From Sporosarcina jeotgali (GTDB lineage Bacteria > Bacillota > Bacilli > Bacillales_A > Planococcaceae), in the NCBI RefSeq assembly GCF_033304595.1, contig NZ_CP116341.1, positions 167,001 through 231,000 of the forward strand: a DNA stretch of 64,000 bases, written 5' to 3'. Positions 36,075 to 44,291 of this stretch are shown piece after piece. How positions within the stretch are numbered: the first letter of the stretch is position 1; every line of letters begins with the position of its first letter. Under the pieces are notes generated by a model. That model was not told the DNA's origin and made no database searches. It saw only the letters and a program-made list of their open reading frames with translations. The position numbers and the translations under genes are program-made.

Positions 36075-36383
36075 ATGATTATTATGCTATCGGTTATTGT
36101 ATTGTTTCTAGGATTAGGAGTTGTATTAATAAACGGCAAAGGATCTTTTTTAATTGCAGGATTTAACACACTGCCTTCAGAAGAGAAAGAAAAGGTTAAT
36201 GTGATTGCGCTCTGTAAATTTATGGGTAAAATGATGTTTGCTTTGTCATTTAGTATGCTTTTTTGGTTACTTGGTGAAGCTTACGATAGTAATTGGTTGT
36301 TCTGCATGGGTCTAATTCTATTTTTAGCTTTAGTGGTCTTTATGCTTATATTTATAAATACCGGAAATAGATTTAAAAAGTAG
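36075..36383 (+). CDS. DUF3784-type small membrane protein
   Basis: About 102 residues with three hydrophobic helices (2-20, 48-70, 76-96) and the conserved cytoplasmic loop KGSFLIAGFNTLPSEEKEK followed by LCKFMGKMM, which is the DUF3784 pattern. Function unknown. An RBS-like ggcggg sits 6 bases before the ATG at 36075; the ATG at 36069 is too close to it. Stands alone. Confidence 0.75.
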   Translation: MIIMLSVIVLFLGLGVVLINGKGSFLIAGFNTLPSEEKEKVNVIALCKFMGKMMFALSFSMLFWLLGEAYDSNWLFCMGLILFLALVVFMLIFINTGNRFKK

Positions 36384-36793
36384 AAAACGTTTCTATTCAA
36401 ATACCAACCCGTTATAAGTTTTAATTTCACAAATGAGAGCATTAATCCAACGTGGTTTGCGCTTTAAACAGCACACTTTGTCGGGAGGATAACCACATTA
36501 GGAATGATAGTTGTGCAGGTATAATCATATTGGTAGCTATCTGCACATTTTTTTAAAAATGAGCGCAATCCGGTTATGAGGATTGCGTTTTAATTTTTCT
36601 TGTCGGGTTTTCTTAGACCTTCCATTACTTGATAAAATACTTTTTTGAACATCGTTCTGTTTACATATGTGAAAGTTGAAAAAGGTTCAAAAGACGAAGT
36701 AAGCGATTTTATAAAAAGTATTTTGTTTCTAATATTAAAACCGATACTTTTTGTTAAATCATACGTCTATGTTTGTTAAGGGGTTTGAAAATC
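36384..36793 (+). other. Gap with two tandem terminator hairpins, possible small RNA
   Basis: Hairpin 1: gtgcag (36513-36518) with ctgcac (36541-36546), extendable by three pairs, then a run of T (36548-36554). Hairpin 2: cgcaatcc (36564-36571) with ggattgcg (36580-36587), then TTTTAATTTTT. Two terminators only 10 bases apart, with no coding sequence in front, suggest a short non-coding transcript or remnants. A gggagg at 36484 is not followed by a usable ORF. Confidence 0.4.
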
Positions 36794-37321
36794 TTGGTAG
36801 ATGATTTTGAAGAAGTCTATTTGGAGTATAGCGACAAGATTTATGGCTTTATTTTTCTGCTTGTACGACATAAAGAAACTGCTGAAGATTTGACGCAGGA
36901 AACGTTTTATAAGGCCATAAAGAGGCTAGATCATTTTAAAAACCAAGCTTCACTTTTAACATGGCTCTTGAAAATAGCTCGAAATGTGACCTATGACCAC
37001 TTTAGAAGGAAAAGAATTATCCGATTTATTAGTTTGGGAAATGAAAACGAGATTGACTCTGAAAGTCCATCTCCTGAGAGCACAGCAATGAATAAAGAGG
37101 AAATCACTCAATTATATTCAGCCTTATACAGACTGAAAAATGACTATAGAGATGTACTGATTCTTAGAAAAGTAAATGAATGTTCTATTAAAGAAACGGC
37201 CTATATATTGGGGTGGACGGAAGCGAAAGTGAAAGCGAAAATGACCAGGGGATTCGTGGCATTAAGAAAGGAATTTGACGGAAAGGAAGGTTTTATAAAT
37301 GGATCCATCAAAAGAATTTGA
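36794..37321 (+). CDS. ECF-type RNA polymerase sigma factor
   Basis: About 175 residues. Region 2 (YSDKIYGFIFLLVRHKETAEDLTQETFYKAIKRLDHF, then LLTWLLKIARNVTYDHFRRKR) and region 4 (LYRLKNDYRDVLILRKVNECSIKETAYILGWTEAKVKAKMTRGFVALRKE) are complete, with an unstructured linker and no extra domain. The start is uncertain; TTG at 36794 lies 10 bases after aagggg, which suits it best. The next gene overlaps by 23 bases and is probably its membrane-bound anti-sigma factor. Confidence 0.88.
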   Translation: MVDDFEEVYLEYSDKIYGFIFLLVRHKETAEDLTQETFYKAIKRLDHFKNQASLLTWLLKIARNVTYDHFRRKRIIRFISLGNENEIDSESPSPESTAMNKEEITQLYSALYRLKNDYRDVLILRKVNECSIKETAYILGWTEAKVKAKMTRGFVALRKEFDGKEGFINGSIKRI

Positions 37322-38021
37322 TGAACTTTTCCAGAGAATGAAGAATATTGAACGTGCCAACGAAGCACGGAGAGATAGTCTGCACAAACTGCAAGATAAA
37401 GTAAGAAGAAAAAAAAGAAATGGAACACCAATATTCATTTTTATCGCAATGGTAGCAATAGCCTCTTTCCTCGTTTTAAGTTTAGGTAAAACCGAAGAGC
37501 CTCCTACTCCTTTAGCTGCGGGCGTTGTGGAGAAGGATCCCAACATAGGTGCTATTCAAGCTGTTCTTGAACACGAATTTACGGGTCCTGACGAAGAATA
37601 CCTGCAAATTGCTGAAGACATATATAAGCAACAGACAGATCCATCCTATGAAGGATATGTTGGAACGGACAGATCACCAGATGAGGCAGAGAGGATCACG
37701 TATCTCGAAGATGCCTACTTATCTTATTTTACTAAAGCTGGATTCGACTCTTTTGTTAAAAATACCCCTGCAATGGCAGCACACATTTTTGGATTGGATT
37801 ATCGATTGACTATCTCTGATATTACAGCATCACAAGTTGAGAATCAGAATTCACCTACAGCGTATGGTTTCACTGGACAAGTGAAATATGAAGACAAAAC
37901 AGATGTGACGACATCATTCAAAATCAGCGGGGTTGCAATTATTTCAGAGGAAGGCAAGATTGATATGATTTCTATTTCTCATGGCGGATTACTAGATTGG
38001 ATAGATGAAAAGCTTAAGTAG
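37299..38021 (+). CDS. Single-pass membrane protein, probable anti-sigma factor
   Basis: 240 residues: charged cytoplasmic N-terminus (1-42), one membrane helix (about 43-62, PIFIFIAMVAIASFLVLSL) and an extracellular domain of about 175 residues with no family I recognise. The translational overlap with an ECF sigma gene and this topology fit an anti-sigma factor. The N-terminal segment (EFDELFQRMKNIERANEARRDSLHKLQDKVRRK) is short for a classical anti-sigma domain, so it may be an unusual class. ATG has ggaagg upstream. Confidence 0.7.
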   Translation: MDPSKEFDELFQRMKNIERANEARRDSLHKLQDKVRRKKRNGTPIFIFIAMVAIASFLVLSLGKTEEPPTPLAAGVVEKDPNIGAIQAVLEHEFTGPDEEYLQIAEDIYKQQTDPSYEGYVGTDRSPDEAERITYLEDAYLSYFTKAGFDSFVKNTPAMAAHIFGLDYRLTISDITASQVENQNSPTAYGFTGQVKYEDKTDVTTSFKISGVAIISEEGKIDMISISHGGLLDWIDEKLK

Positions 38022-38191
38022 ATAGCCTTAGTGCAGCAAAAGGGTGCATTTACGAGAGGATTAGACTTTTTTGGATTGGCATTATCTTTCTGATTCTGCT
38101 GTTACCGATTCATTAACGTGGTAGAATATATGTAAGCAGCTACATAAAGCGGATGGGCGGTTGGCACTCCCTTGAGAAAGGGGGTGCTTAC

Positions 38192-38302
38192 ATGGTGACA
38201 TACGAGGCAATGAACATGTTATTCCAATTTGGGATGTTCCTCGCAGCAATGGCGACAGCCGTTGTAGCGACGATTGCTCTATTCATCAACAGAAAAAAGT
38301 AA
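38192..38302 (+). CDS. Putative holin-like type I toxin peptide
   Basis: 36 codons. Starts MVTYEAMNMLFQFGMFL, continues through an Ala/Val-rich hydrophobic helix and ends INRKK. That is the pattern of the Bacillales holin-like toxins (TxpA/BsrG group): conserved MVTYEA-like start, one membrane helix, basic tail. The ATG follows aagggggtg at good spacing. The 3' end overlaps an oppositely oriented transcript unit (see 38292-38425). Expected to damage the membrane if the antisense RNA is lost. Confidence 0.82.
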   Translation: MVTYEAMNMLFQFGMFLAAMATAVVATIALFINRKK

Positions 38303-38425
38303 CCACCCTCCGCTAACGGCAAAGTAAGCAGGGTAGTTACCTTTTTGTAAAGACTCTTTGATTACTGGCCAACCGCACTTCATGCGGATGTCAGCTGCGC
38401 GACCGGGTGTTTGCGCACCTGGTCT
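38292..38425 (-). ncRNA. Predicted antisense RNA antitoxin
   Basis: Minus-strand RNA predicted from a promoter at 38432-38460 (-10 TATACT, -35-like TTATAA, spacer 17) to a hairpin at 38300-38345 followed on this strand by TTTTTT (complement of 38293-38298). About 134 bases, overlapping the toxin 3' end. It begins with a hairpin (complement of 38401-38424). The layout matches txpA/RatA-type pairs. Inferred from signals only. Confidence 0.6.
38300..38346. terminator. Bidirectional terminator of the toxin-antitoxin pair
   Basis: taaccaccctc (38300-38310) pairs with cagggtagtta (38329-38339), with CTTTTT on the right and AAAAAA on the left, so it can stop both the toxin mRNA and the antisense RNA. 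Confidence 0.7.
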
Positions 38426-38431
38426 TTTTTT
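38401..38431 (+). terminator. Second, distal terminator downstream of the toxin gene
   Basis: gaccgggtg (38401-38409) pairs with cacctggtc (38416-38424), then seven T. It would end a longer toxin mRNA, giving a larger overlap with the antisense RNA. Confidence 0.8.
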
Positions 38432-38460
38432 AGTATATGCTTAGTTTACCACAATTATAA
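38432..38460 (-). promoter_or_regulatory. Predicted promoter of the antisense antitoxin
   Basis: Minus strand: -35-like TTATAA (38455-38460), 17-base spacer, -10 TATACT (38432-38437). Confidence 0.55.
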
Positions 38461-38600
38461 TAAGAATACACATGTTTACAGACTTCTTTGAGAATGAACG
38501 GAATTGAAGATAACGTATTCCGTGTTCAGAGGCTTAAACAGTATAAGGCTTGTGTTTCAAACGTGCCAATTTACAGGAAAACACTAAGGGGGAATATACT

Positions 38601-39082
<482 letters not shown>

Positions 39083-39096
39083 TGTGCTTTTTTGCA

Positions 39097-39556
39097 ACCA
39101 ATGAAATGTATATAAGATTGTATATGAGTATTGCCATACAAGATTATAAAATTGCTTTTTCCTAGGTTTTTAAACTTGCTGAGATTAAGAAAATCAGAGT
39201 CCTCGCAAAAAAACAATAGGTAATGATTCTAGATATAACGTTTGGATGGCACTTTCTAAATACGGAACTAATTTTAAATTCAAACTCACGCGTCCGTCTT
39301 AAACGCAGATCAACAGGTTCACATATAACTCTATATAAGTGCCAATGTGAAACTCATGGATTGATCATAATATTAAGCGATATCATTTCATTCACATGTA
39401 TAAAAATCACATTCCATGTTTAGTGATCATACTAGCCGACACACCGGCTGCCATTGAAGATATCTTAGTCGATTCGCTTTTTTTGTAAGTATTACTCTCT
39501 GAGCGTTTAACTTCTTGTATGCAACTCCTCGTTTTCCAACAACTCCTGCCTCCCAC
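39097..39556. other. AT-rich gap without recognised genes
   Basis: A hairpin at the end of the pseudogene (39068-39096, aaagcatc with gatgtgcttt, then T-run) may terminate it. The rest is AT-rich. A 66-residue open frame at 39223 lacks an RBS and looks like chance. No repeat or RNA motif is recognised. Confidence 0.5.
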
Positions 39557-39883
39557 CTACTTAAAGCTTTCATACTCATTCAAAAGCAAGGCAATCTGCT
39601 GAATTTGATGCTTATTTGCTGTAGAGAGTTCAGTGCCTCCATGAGGAATGATGCTATAGCCTGCAAATAACACCTTATCTGATAGTCCTAATAACGATGC
39701 CCGTGGAATATTTGTGATCTCTGCGAACTGTGTTAAACGCTTAGATGTCATACGACGGTCCCCTTTTAAGAGCCCTTGTAAAAGCACTTCGCTTACATCC
39801 ATCAATTGAGCCATTTTTGTATTCGTCATTTGATTTTCTTCCATCCATTGATTCAGTAATAATGCCGTGTGTTTAACGTCCAT
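39557..39883 (-). CDS. Small XRE-type helix-turn-helix protein
   Basis: 108 residues. N-terminal HTH_3-like domain at about 5-62 (LLNQWMEENQMTNTKMAQLMDVSEVLLQGLLKGDRRMTSKRLTQFAEITNI), then a C-terminal region of about 45 residues without a known fold. The ATG at 39883 has gaggtg 6 bases upstream. A minus-strand -10 TATACT lies just upstream of the RBS. Possible DNA-binding regulator; its target is not evident. It lies next to the toxin/pseudogene stretch, an accessory neighbourhood. Confidence 0.75.
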   Translation of the reverse strand: MDVKHTALLLNQWMEENQMTNTKMAQLMDVSEVLLQGLLKGDRRMTSKRLTQFAEITNIPRASLLGLSDKVLFAGYSIIPHGGTELSTANKHQIQQIALLLNEYESFK

Positions 39884-40040
39884 CGCAATCACCTCATTAC
39901 TAGTATAGTGTAATTCGCGGGGATTGTACGTGATTCAAAATCCGGATGTACGAATTAATCTGTACTTCCTAAATAGACGGTTTCAGAAACCGCTTCTCCA
40001 ATTCTACACTTCGCAAAAGTAGAAATTTCTACTTTTGATT

Positions 40041-40214
40041 TTAATTGAACACAGGTTGCGCATACTCCATTGCAATGGATTTCCCGATTTGCCTGTTGAA
40101 TTTCCGAAGTAACCTCCAGCGTCTACCTCTATGTTTCCACATGAGCTTTGTGAGAGTGGCTAGTTCATCAAACAGTGCATCCATATGCTCATTGTACAGG
40201 CTCTCTGTTTGCAC
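40041..40214 (-). CDS. Possible small basic protein
   Basis: About 57 codons with an amphipathic, basic middle (LTKLMWKHRGRRWRLLRKFNRQIGKSIAMEYAQ). A strong ggaggggg precedes a GTG at 40214, but the spacing is very short and other starts (TTG 40223, ATG 40184) are possible. No family recognised. It could be chance; kept because of the RBS and plausible composition. Confidence 0.35.
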   Translation of the reverse strand: MQTESLYNEHMDALFDELATLTKLMWKHRGRRWRLLRKFNRQIGKSIAMEYAQPVFN

Positions 40215-40223
40215 CCCCTCCAA

Positions 40224-40493
40224 ATCCCTTACTTAACCGGAAATCAGACCTGATACTGGGAGAGCGAAATAGGACTTCCCCTCATATCTGTTGAAAGGAT
40301 TCAAAGCTATACTCAAGCAAAGGCACAATTCATGACAGTGAAATTGTGTGAATTTAAGGGTTTTATTCTGAAAATTCTTACCGGTGATAGATGCCTGAAA
40401 ATAGCGGGGTTTCTATATTCCCGGGGATTAGAGTTATTAAACTGATACTTTATATCAAGATTTTTTGTGAGAAAAAAGAACTGATTTTGGTAA
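40224..40493. other. Upstream region of the nar operon without recognised genes
   Basis: Non-coding. I find no convincing FNR palindrome (TGTGA-N6-TCACA). Together with 39884-40040 it separates the accessory stretch from the nitrate island. Confidence 0.5.
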
Positions 40494-40535
40494 TAGGGAA
40501 AACCCTAATATGAAATATTCAGAATAGGGTATAGG
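40494..40535 (+). promoter_or_regulatory. NreC-type operator and promoter of narGHJI
   Basis: tagggaaaacccta (40494-40507) is a perfect TAGGG-N4-CCCTA palindrome, the kind of site reported for NreC in Staphylococcus carnosus. A -10-like TATAGG lies at 40530-40535, so the palindrome is centred about 40 bases before the expected transcription start. nreABC follows the operon, supporting control by oxygen and nitrate. Confidence 0.75.
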
Positions 40536-40613
40536 ATGAAACCATAGAAGGATTTTTAGATTGCAGTTTTTTTGCATATCCTGTTGGTTATTAGGAAGGG
40601 AGCATGAAATTCA

Positions 40614-43600
40614 ATGAAGAAAACGAAATTCAATTTGAATTACTTCAAGCCAGTTGAAAAGTATTCGGGTAATTGGTCTGTGCTTGAAGAGAAAAATCGT
40701 GATTGGGAAAACATGTACCGCCAGCGTTGGTCGCATGACAAAGTAGTCCGGACAACACACGGGGTCAACTGTACAGGTTCATGCAGTTGGAAAGTGTTCG
40801 TCAAGAACGGAATCATTACTTGGGAAAACCAACAAATCGACTACCCTTCCTGTGGCCCGGATATGCCGGAGTTCGAACCGCGCGGCTGCCCTCGGGGAGC
40901 ATCATTCTCTTGGTACGAATATAGCCCGCTCCGTATTAAATACCCGTACATCAGAGGGAAGTTGTGGCGCATGTGGGGCCAGGCGCTGACAGAGCATAAA
41001 GATCCTGTCAAAGCGTGGGCAAGCATTGTAGAAGATCCAGAGAAGTCAACAGAATATAAACAAGCCCGAGGAAAAGGCGGTCATGTTCGTATTCATTGGC
41101 GTGATGCAACGATGCTCATCTCCGCTCAGCTCATTTATACGATTCAAAAATACGGTCCTGACCGTATTGCAGGCTTTACTCCGATTCCTGCGATGTCGAT
41201 GGTCAGTTATGCATCTGGAGCGCGTTTCATTTCCCTGATTGGTGGAGAAATGCTCAGTTTCTACGATTGGTATGCGGATCTGCCGCCATCTTCACCGCAA
41301 ATATGGGGTGAGCAGACAGATGTACCTGAGTCGAGTGACTGGTTCAATGCAGGATACATCATCATGTGGGGTTCAAACGTGCCGCTAACTCGGACACCGG
41401 ATGCGCACTTCATGACGGAAGTCCGATATAAGGGAACGAAGGTAGTATCGGTTGCACCGGACTATGCAGAAAGCGTTACGCATGCGGATGACTGGATCGC
41501 AGCAAACCCAGGAACCGACGCGGCTGTCGCTCAAGCGATGACGCATGTCATTCTTGACGAATTCTACGAACAGCGCAAAGAGCCGATGTTCATGAATTAT
41601 GCTAAACAATATACAGACATGCCGTTCCTCGTCTTTTTGGATGAGCACGAAGGGGCATATAAAGCTGGACGATTCCTGCGCGCGAGTGATATCGGTCAAG
41701 AATCACAGCACGCAGAGTGGAAGCCGGTCATTCTCGACGAAAGCGTCAATGAAATCATCGTTCCAAATGGAACAATGGGACAGCGCTGGGAGGATGACGT
41801 TAAATGGAACTTATTGCTCGATAAAGAAGATGGTACATGCGTTGAACCTGCACTCTCAATTGCAGATGCAGACGCGGAATGGAAAGAAATCCATTTCCCA
41901 TTCTTCGATAATTTATCGAATGGGGTATTCACCCGTCCGATTCCAACGAAAGTACTTACAATGGCAGACGGTACAACCAGACGCGTCGCAACTGTTTACG
42001 ACATCATGCTCAGCCAATATGGTGTGAAACGGATTGGCAGTGACTTGGAAGCGAAAGATTACTTCGATAAATCTTCCATCTATACGCCTGCTTGGCAAGA
42101 GAAGATTACAAGCGTGAAACCGGAACTTGTGATCCAGATTGCTCGGGAATTTGCACAGAATGCACTTGATACAGGCGGACGCTCCATGATCATTATGGGC
42201 GCAGGAATTAACCACTGGTTTAACAGTGACACGATTTACCGTGCAATCTTGAACTTGGTAACGCTGACAGCTTCACAAGGTGTGAATGGCGGAGGCTGGG
42301 CGCATTACGTTGGACAAGAGAAATGCCGTCCGATCGAAGGCTGGAGCACGATTGCCTTTGCGCGTGACTGGCAGGCACCGCCGCGTTTGCAGAACGCAAC
42401 GTCCTTCTTCTACTTCGCGACGAATCAGTGGAAATATGAAGAAGCTGGAACTCAATCCTTGATGTCGCCGCTCGGCGGTCAAGCTAGATATGAACACCCG
42501 GCGGACTACAATGTCCTGGCAGCACGTCTTGGCTGGCTTCCTTCCTATCCGCAGTTCAATAAGAATAGTCTTCAGTTAACAGAAGAAGCTGCGAAAGAAG
42601 GGAAAACAACAACACCTGAAATTGTAGAGTATGTGAAAGAGCAGCTGACTTCAGGAAAAATGGACTTTGCAGTAGAAGATCCGGATGCACCGGAAAACTT
42701 CCCGAGAAGCCTATTCGTCTGGCGTTCAAACTTGGTGTCCAGTTCAGCGAAAGGTCAAGAATACTTCATGAAGCACCTATTCGGAGCTTCTGATGGATTG
42801 CTGGCTAAACCTAACGAACGCATGAAACCGGAAGAAGTCGTCTGGCGCGATGAAGTAGAAGGCAAACTCGACTTGCTCGTAGCGCTCGATTTCCGAATGA
42901 CCACAACACCGTTATACGCGGATATCGTACTGCCTGCAGCAACGTGGTATGAAAAAGTAGACTTGTCTTCAACGGACATGCACCCATTCGTTCACCCGTT
43001 CAATCCGGCGGTTGACCCGCTTTGGGAATCCCGTTCTGACTGGGATATTTATCGATCCATTGCAGAAACGTTCTCAGAAATGGCGAAAACCCATTTGCCT
43101 GGTGTTTACAAAGACCTGGTCACATCACCGCTTGCTCACGACTCCATTCAAGAGATTGCTCAGCCGCACGGCGATGTGAAAGATTGGAAGAAAGGCGAAG
43201 TTGAAGCTATCCCAGGGAAGACGATGCCAGGAATGACAATCGTGGAGCGTGATTATACAAAAGTCTATGACAAATACGTCACACTCGGTCCGCTTTTATC
43301 AACAGGGAAAGTCGGAGCACACGGTGTAAGCTTCTCAGTAGCTGAGGAGTACGAGATGATGAAAGGCATCAACGGTGTCTACGAAGACGACACCATCAAG
43401 GATGGATTGCCTAAACTGCACACTGCGAAACATGCAGCCGAAGCGATGTTGACTCTATCTTCTGCGACAAATGGCCGCGTCTCTCAAAAAGCATTCGTAT
43501 CAGCGGAACACGACACTGGCGTAGAGTTGAAAGATATTTCGGCAGACCGTGCAGCAGAACGCTTCACATTCGCGAGCATCACAGCCCAGCCGCGTGAGGT

Positions 43601-44291
43601 CATCCCGACGCCAGTCTTCAGCGGATCTAACAAACTAGGCCGCAGATATTCACCATTTACAACGAATATTGAACGCAAGGTGCCGTTCAGAACACTGACA
43701 GGGCGTCAGCATTTCTATTTAGACCATGAATTGTTCTTAGACTTTGGAGAAGCGCTGCCGGTCTATAAACCGACGTTGCCGCCGCTAGTACTCGGACCGC
43801 ATGACCGTCCGGTTGCAGGAACAGAAGATTCACTAGTCTTGCGCTATTTGACACCGCACGGAAAGTGGAACATTCACTCGACGTATCAGGACAACCAGCA
43901 CATGCTGACGCTGTTCCGCGGAGGACCGACTGTATGGATCTCCGATGTAGATGCGATAGCACATGATATTGATGATAATGCTTGGCTTGAAGTGTATAAC
44001 CGGAATGGTGTCGTAACTGCACGTGCTGTAGTCAGTCACCGGATTCCTAAAGGCACGATGTACATGTACCATGCACAAGACAAACACATTCAAGTTCCTG
44101 GTTCAGAAATTACGGAAGAACGCGGAGGCAGTCACAACGCACCAACTCGTATTCATATGAAACCTACTCAAATGGTAGGCGGCTATGCACAGCTCAGTTA
44201 TGGATTTAACTATTATGGACCGATTGGAAATCAGCGTGACGAATACGTAGCTGTCCGTAAAATGAAGGAGGTCAACTGGCTTGAAGATTAA
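40614..44291 (+). CDS. narG: Respiratory nitrate reductase, alpha subunit NarG
   Basis: 1225 residues, full length. Molybdopterin oxidoreductase that reduces nitrate at a Mo-bis-MGD centre on the cytoplasmic face. FS0 cluster ligands are in THGVNCTGSC (His49, Cys53, Cys57) with a further Cys in the region PSCGPDMPEF...RGCPRG. The conserved SFYDWYADLPPSSPQIWGEQTDVPE region contains the Mo-coordinating Asp by homology. No Tat signal, as expected for this type. It overlaps narH by 11 bases. First gene of the operon. Confidence 0.97.
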   Translation: MKKTKFNLNYFKPVEKYSGNWSVLEEKNRDWENMYRQRWSHDKVVRTTHGVNCTGSCSWKVFVKNGIITWENQQIDYPSCGPDMPEFEPRGCPRGASFSWYEYSPLRIKYPYIRGKLWRMWGQALTEHKDPVKAWASIVEDPEKSTEYKQARGKGGHVRIHWRDATMLISAQLIYTIQKYGPDRIAGFTPIPAMSMVSYASGARFISLIGGEMLSFYDWYADLPPSSPQIWGEQTDVPESSDWFNAGYIIMWGSNVPLTRTPDAHFMTEVRYKGTKVVSVAPDYAESVTHADDWIAANPGTDAAVAQAMTHVILDEFYEQRKEPMFMNYAKQYTDMPFLVFLDEHEGAYKAGRFLRASDIGQESQHAEWKPVILDESVNEIIVPNGTMGQRWEDDVKWNLLLDKEDGTCVEPALSIADADAEWKEIHFPFFDNLSNGVFTRPIPTKVLTMADGTTRRVATVYDIMLSQYGVKRIGSDLEAKDYFDKSSIYTPAWQEKITSVKPELVIQIAREFAQNALDTGGRSMIIMGAGINHWFNSDTIYRAILNLVTLTASQGVNGGGWAHYVGQEKCRPIEGWSTIAFARDWQAPPRLQNATSFFYFATNQWKYEEAGTQSLMSPLGGQARYEHPADYNVLAARLGWLPSYPQFNKNSLQLTEEAAKEGKTTTPEIVEYVKEQLTSGKMDFAVEDPDAPENFPRSLFVWRSNLVSSSAKGQEYFMKHLFGASDGLLAKPNERMKPEEVVWRDEVEGKLDLLVALDFRMTTTPLYADIVLPAATWYEKVDLSSTDMHPFVHPFNPAVDPLWESRSDWDIYRSIAETFSEMAKTHLPGVYKDLVTSPLAHDSIQEIAQPHGDVKDWKKGEVEAIPGKTMPGMTIVERDYTKVYDKYVTLGPLLSTGKVGAHGVSFSVAEEYEMMKGINGVYEDDTIKDGLPKLHTAKHAAEAMLTLSSATNGRVSQKAFVSAEHDTGVELKDISADRAAERFTFASITAQPREVIPTPVFSGSNKLGRRYSPFTTNIERKVPFRTLTGRQHFYLDHELFLDFGEALPVYKPTLPPLVLGPHDRPVAGTEDSLVLRYLTPHGKWNIHSTYQDNQHMLTLFRGGPTVWISDVDAIAHDIDDNAWLEVYNRNGVVTARAVVSHRIPKGTMYMYHAQDKHIQVPGSEITEERGGSHNAPTRIHMKPTQMVGGYAQLSYGFNYYGPIGNQRDEYVAVRKMKEVNWLED

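Noticed and set aside
36383..36400. cre box after the DUF3784 gene (agaaaacgtttcta)
   Set aside because: Both outer positions of the consensus are missing and it is not near a promoter.
39223..39423. 66-codon open frame in the gap after the grpB pseudogene
   Set aside because: No RBS, no recognisable features; AT-rich chance frame.
40330..40360. FNR box upstream of narG (gtgaaattgtgtga)
   Set aside because: The half-sites are direct, not inverted, so they do not make TGTGA-N6-TCACA.
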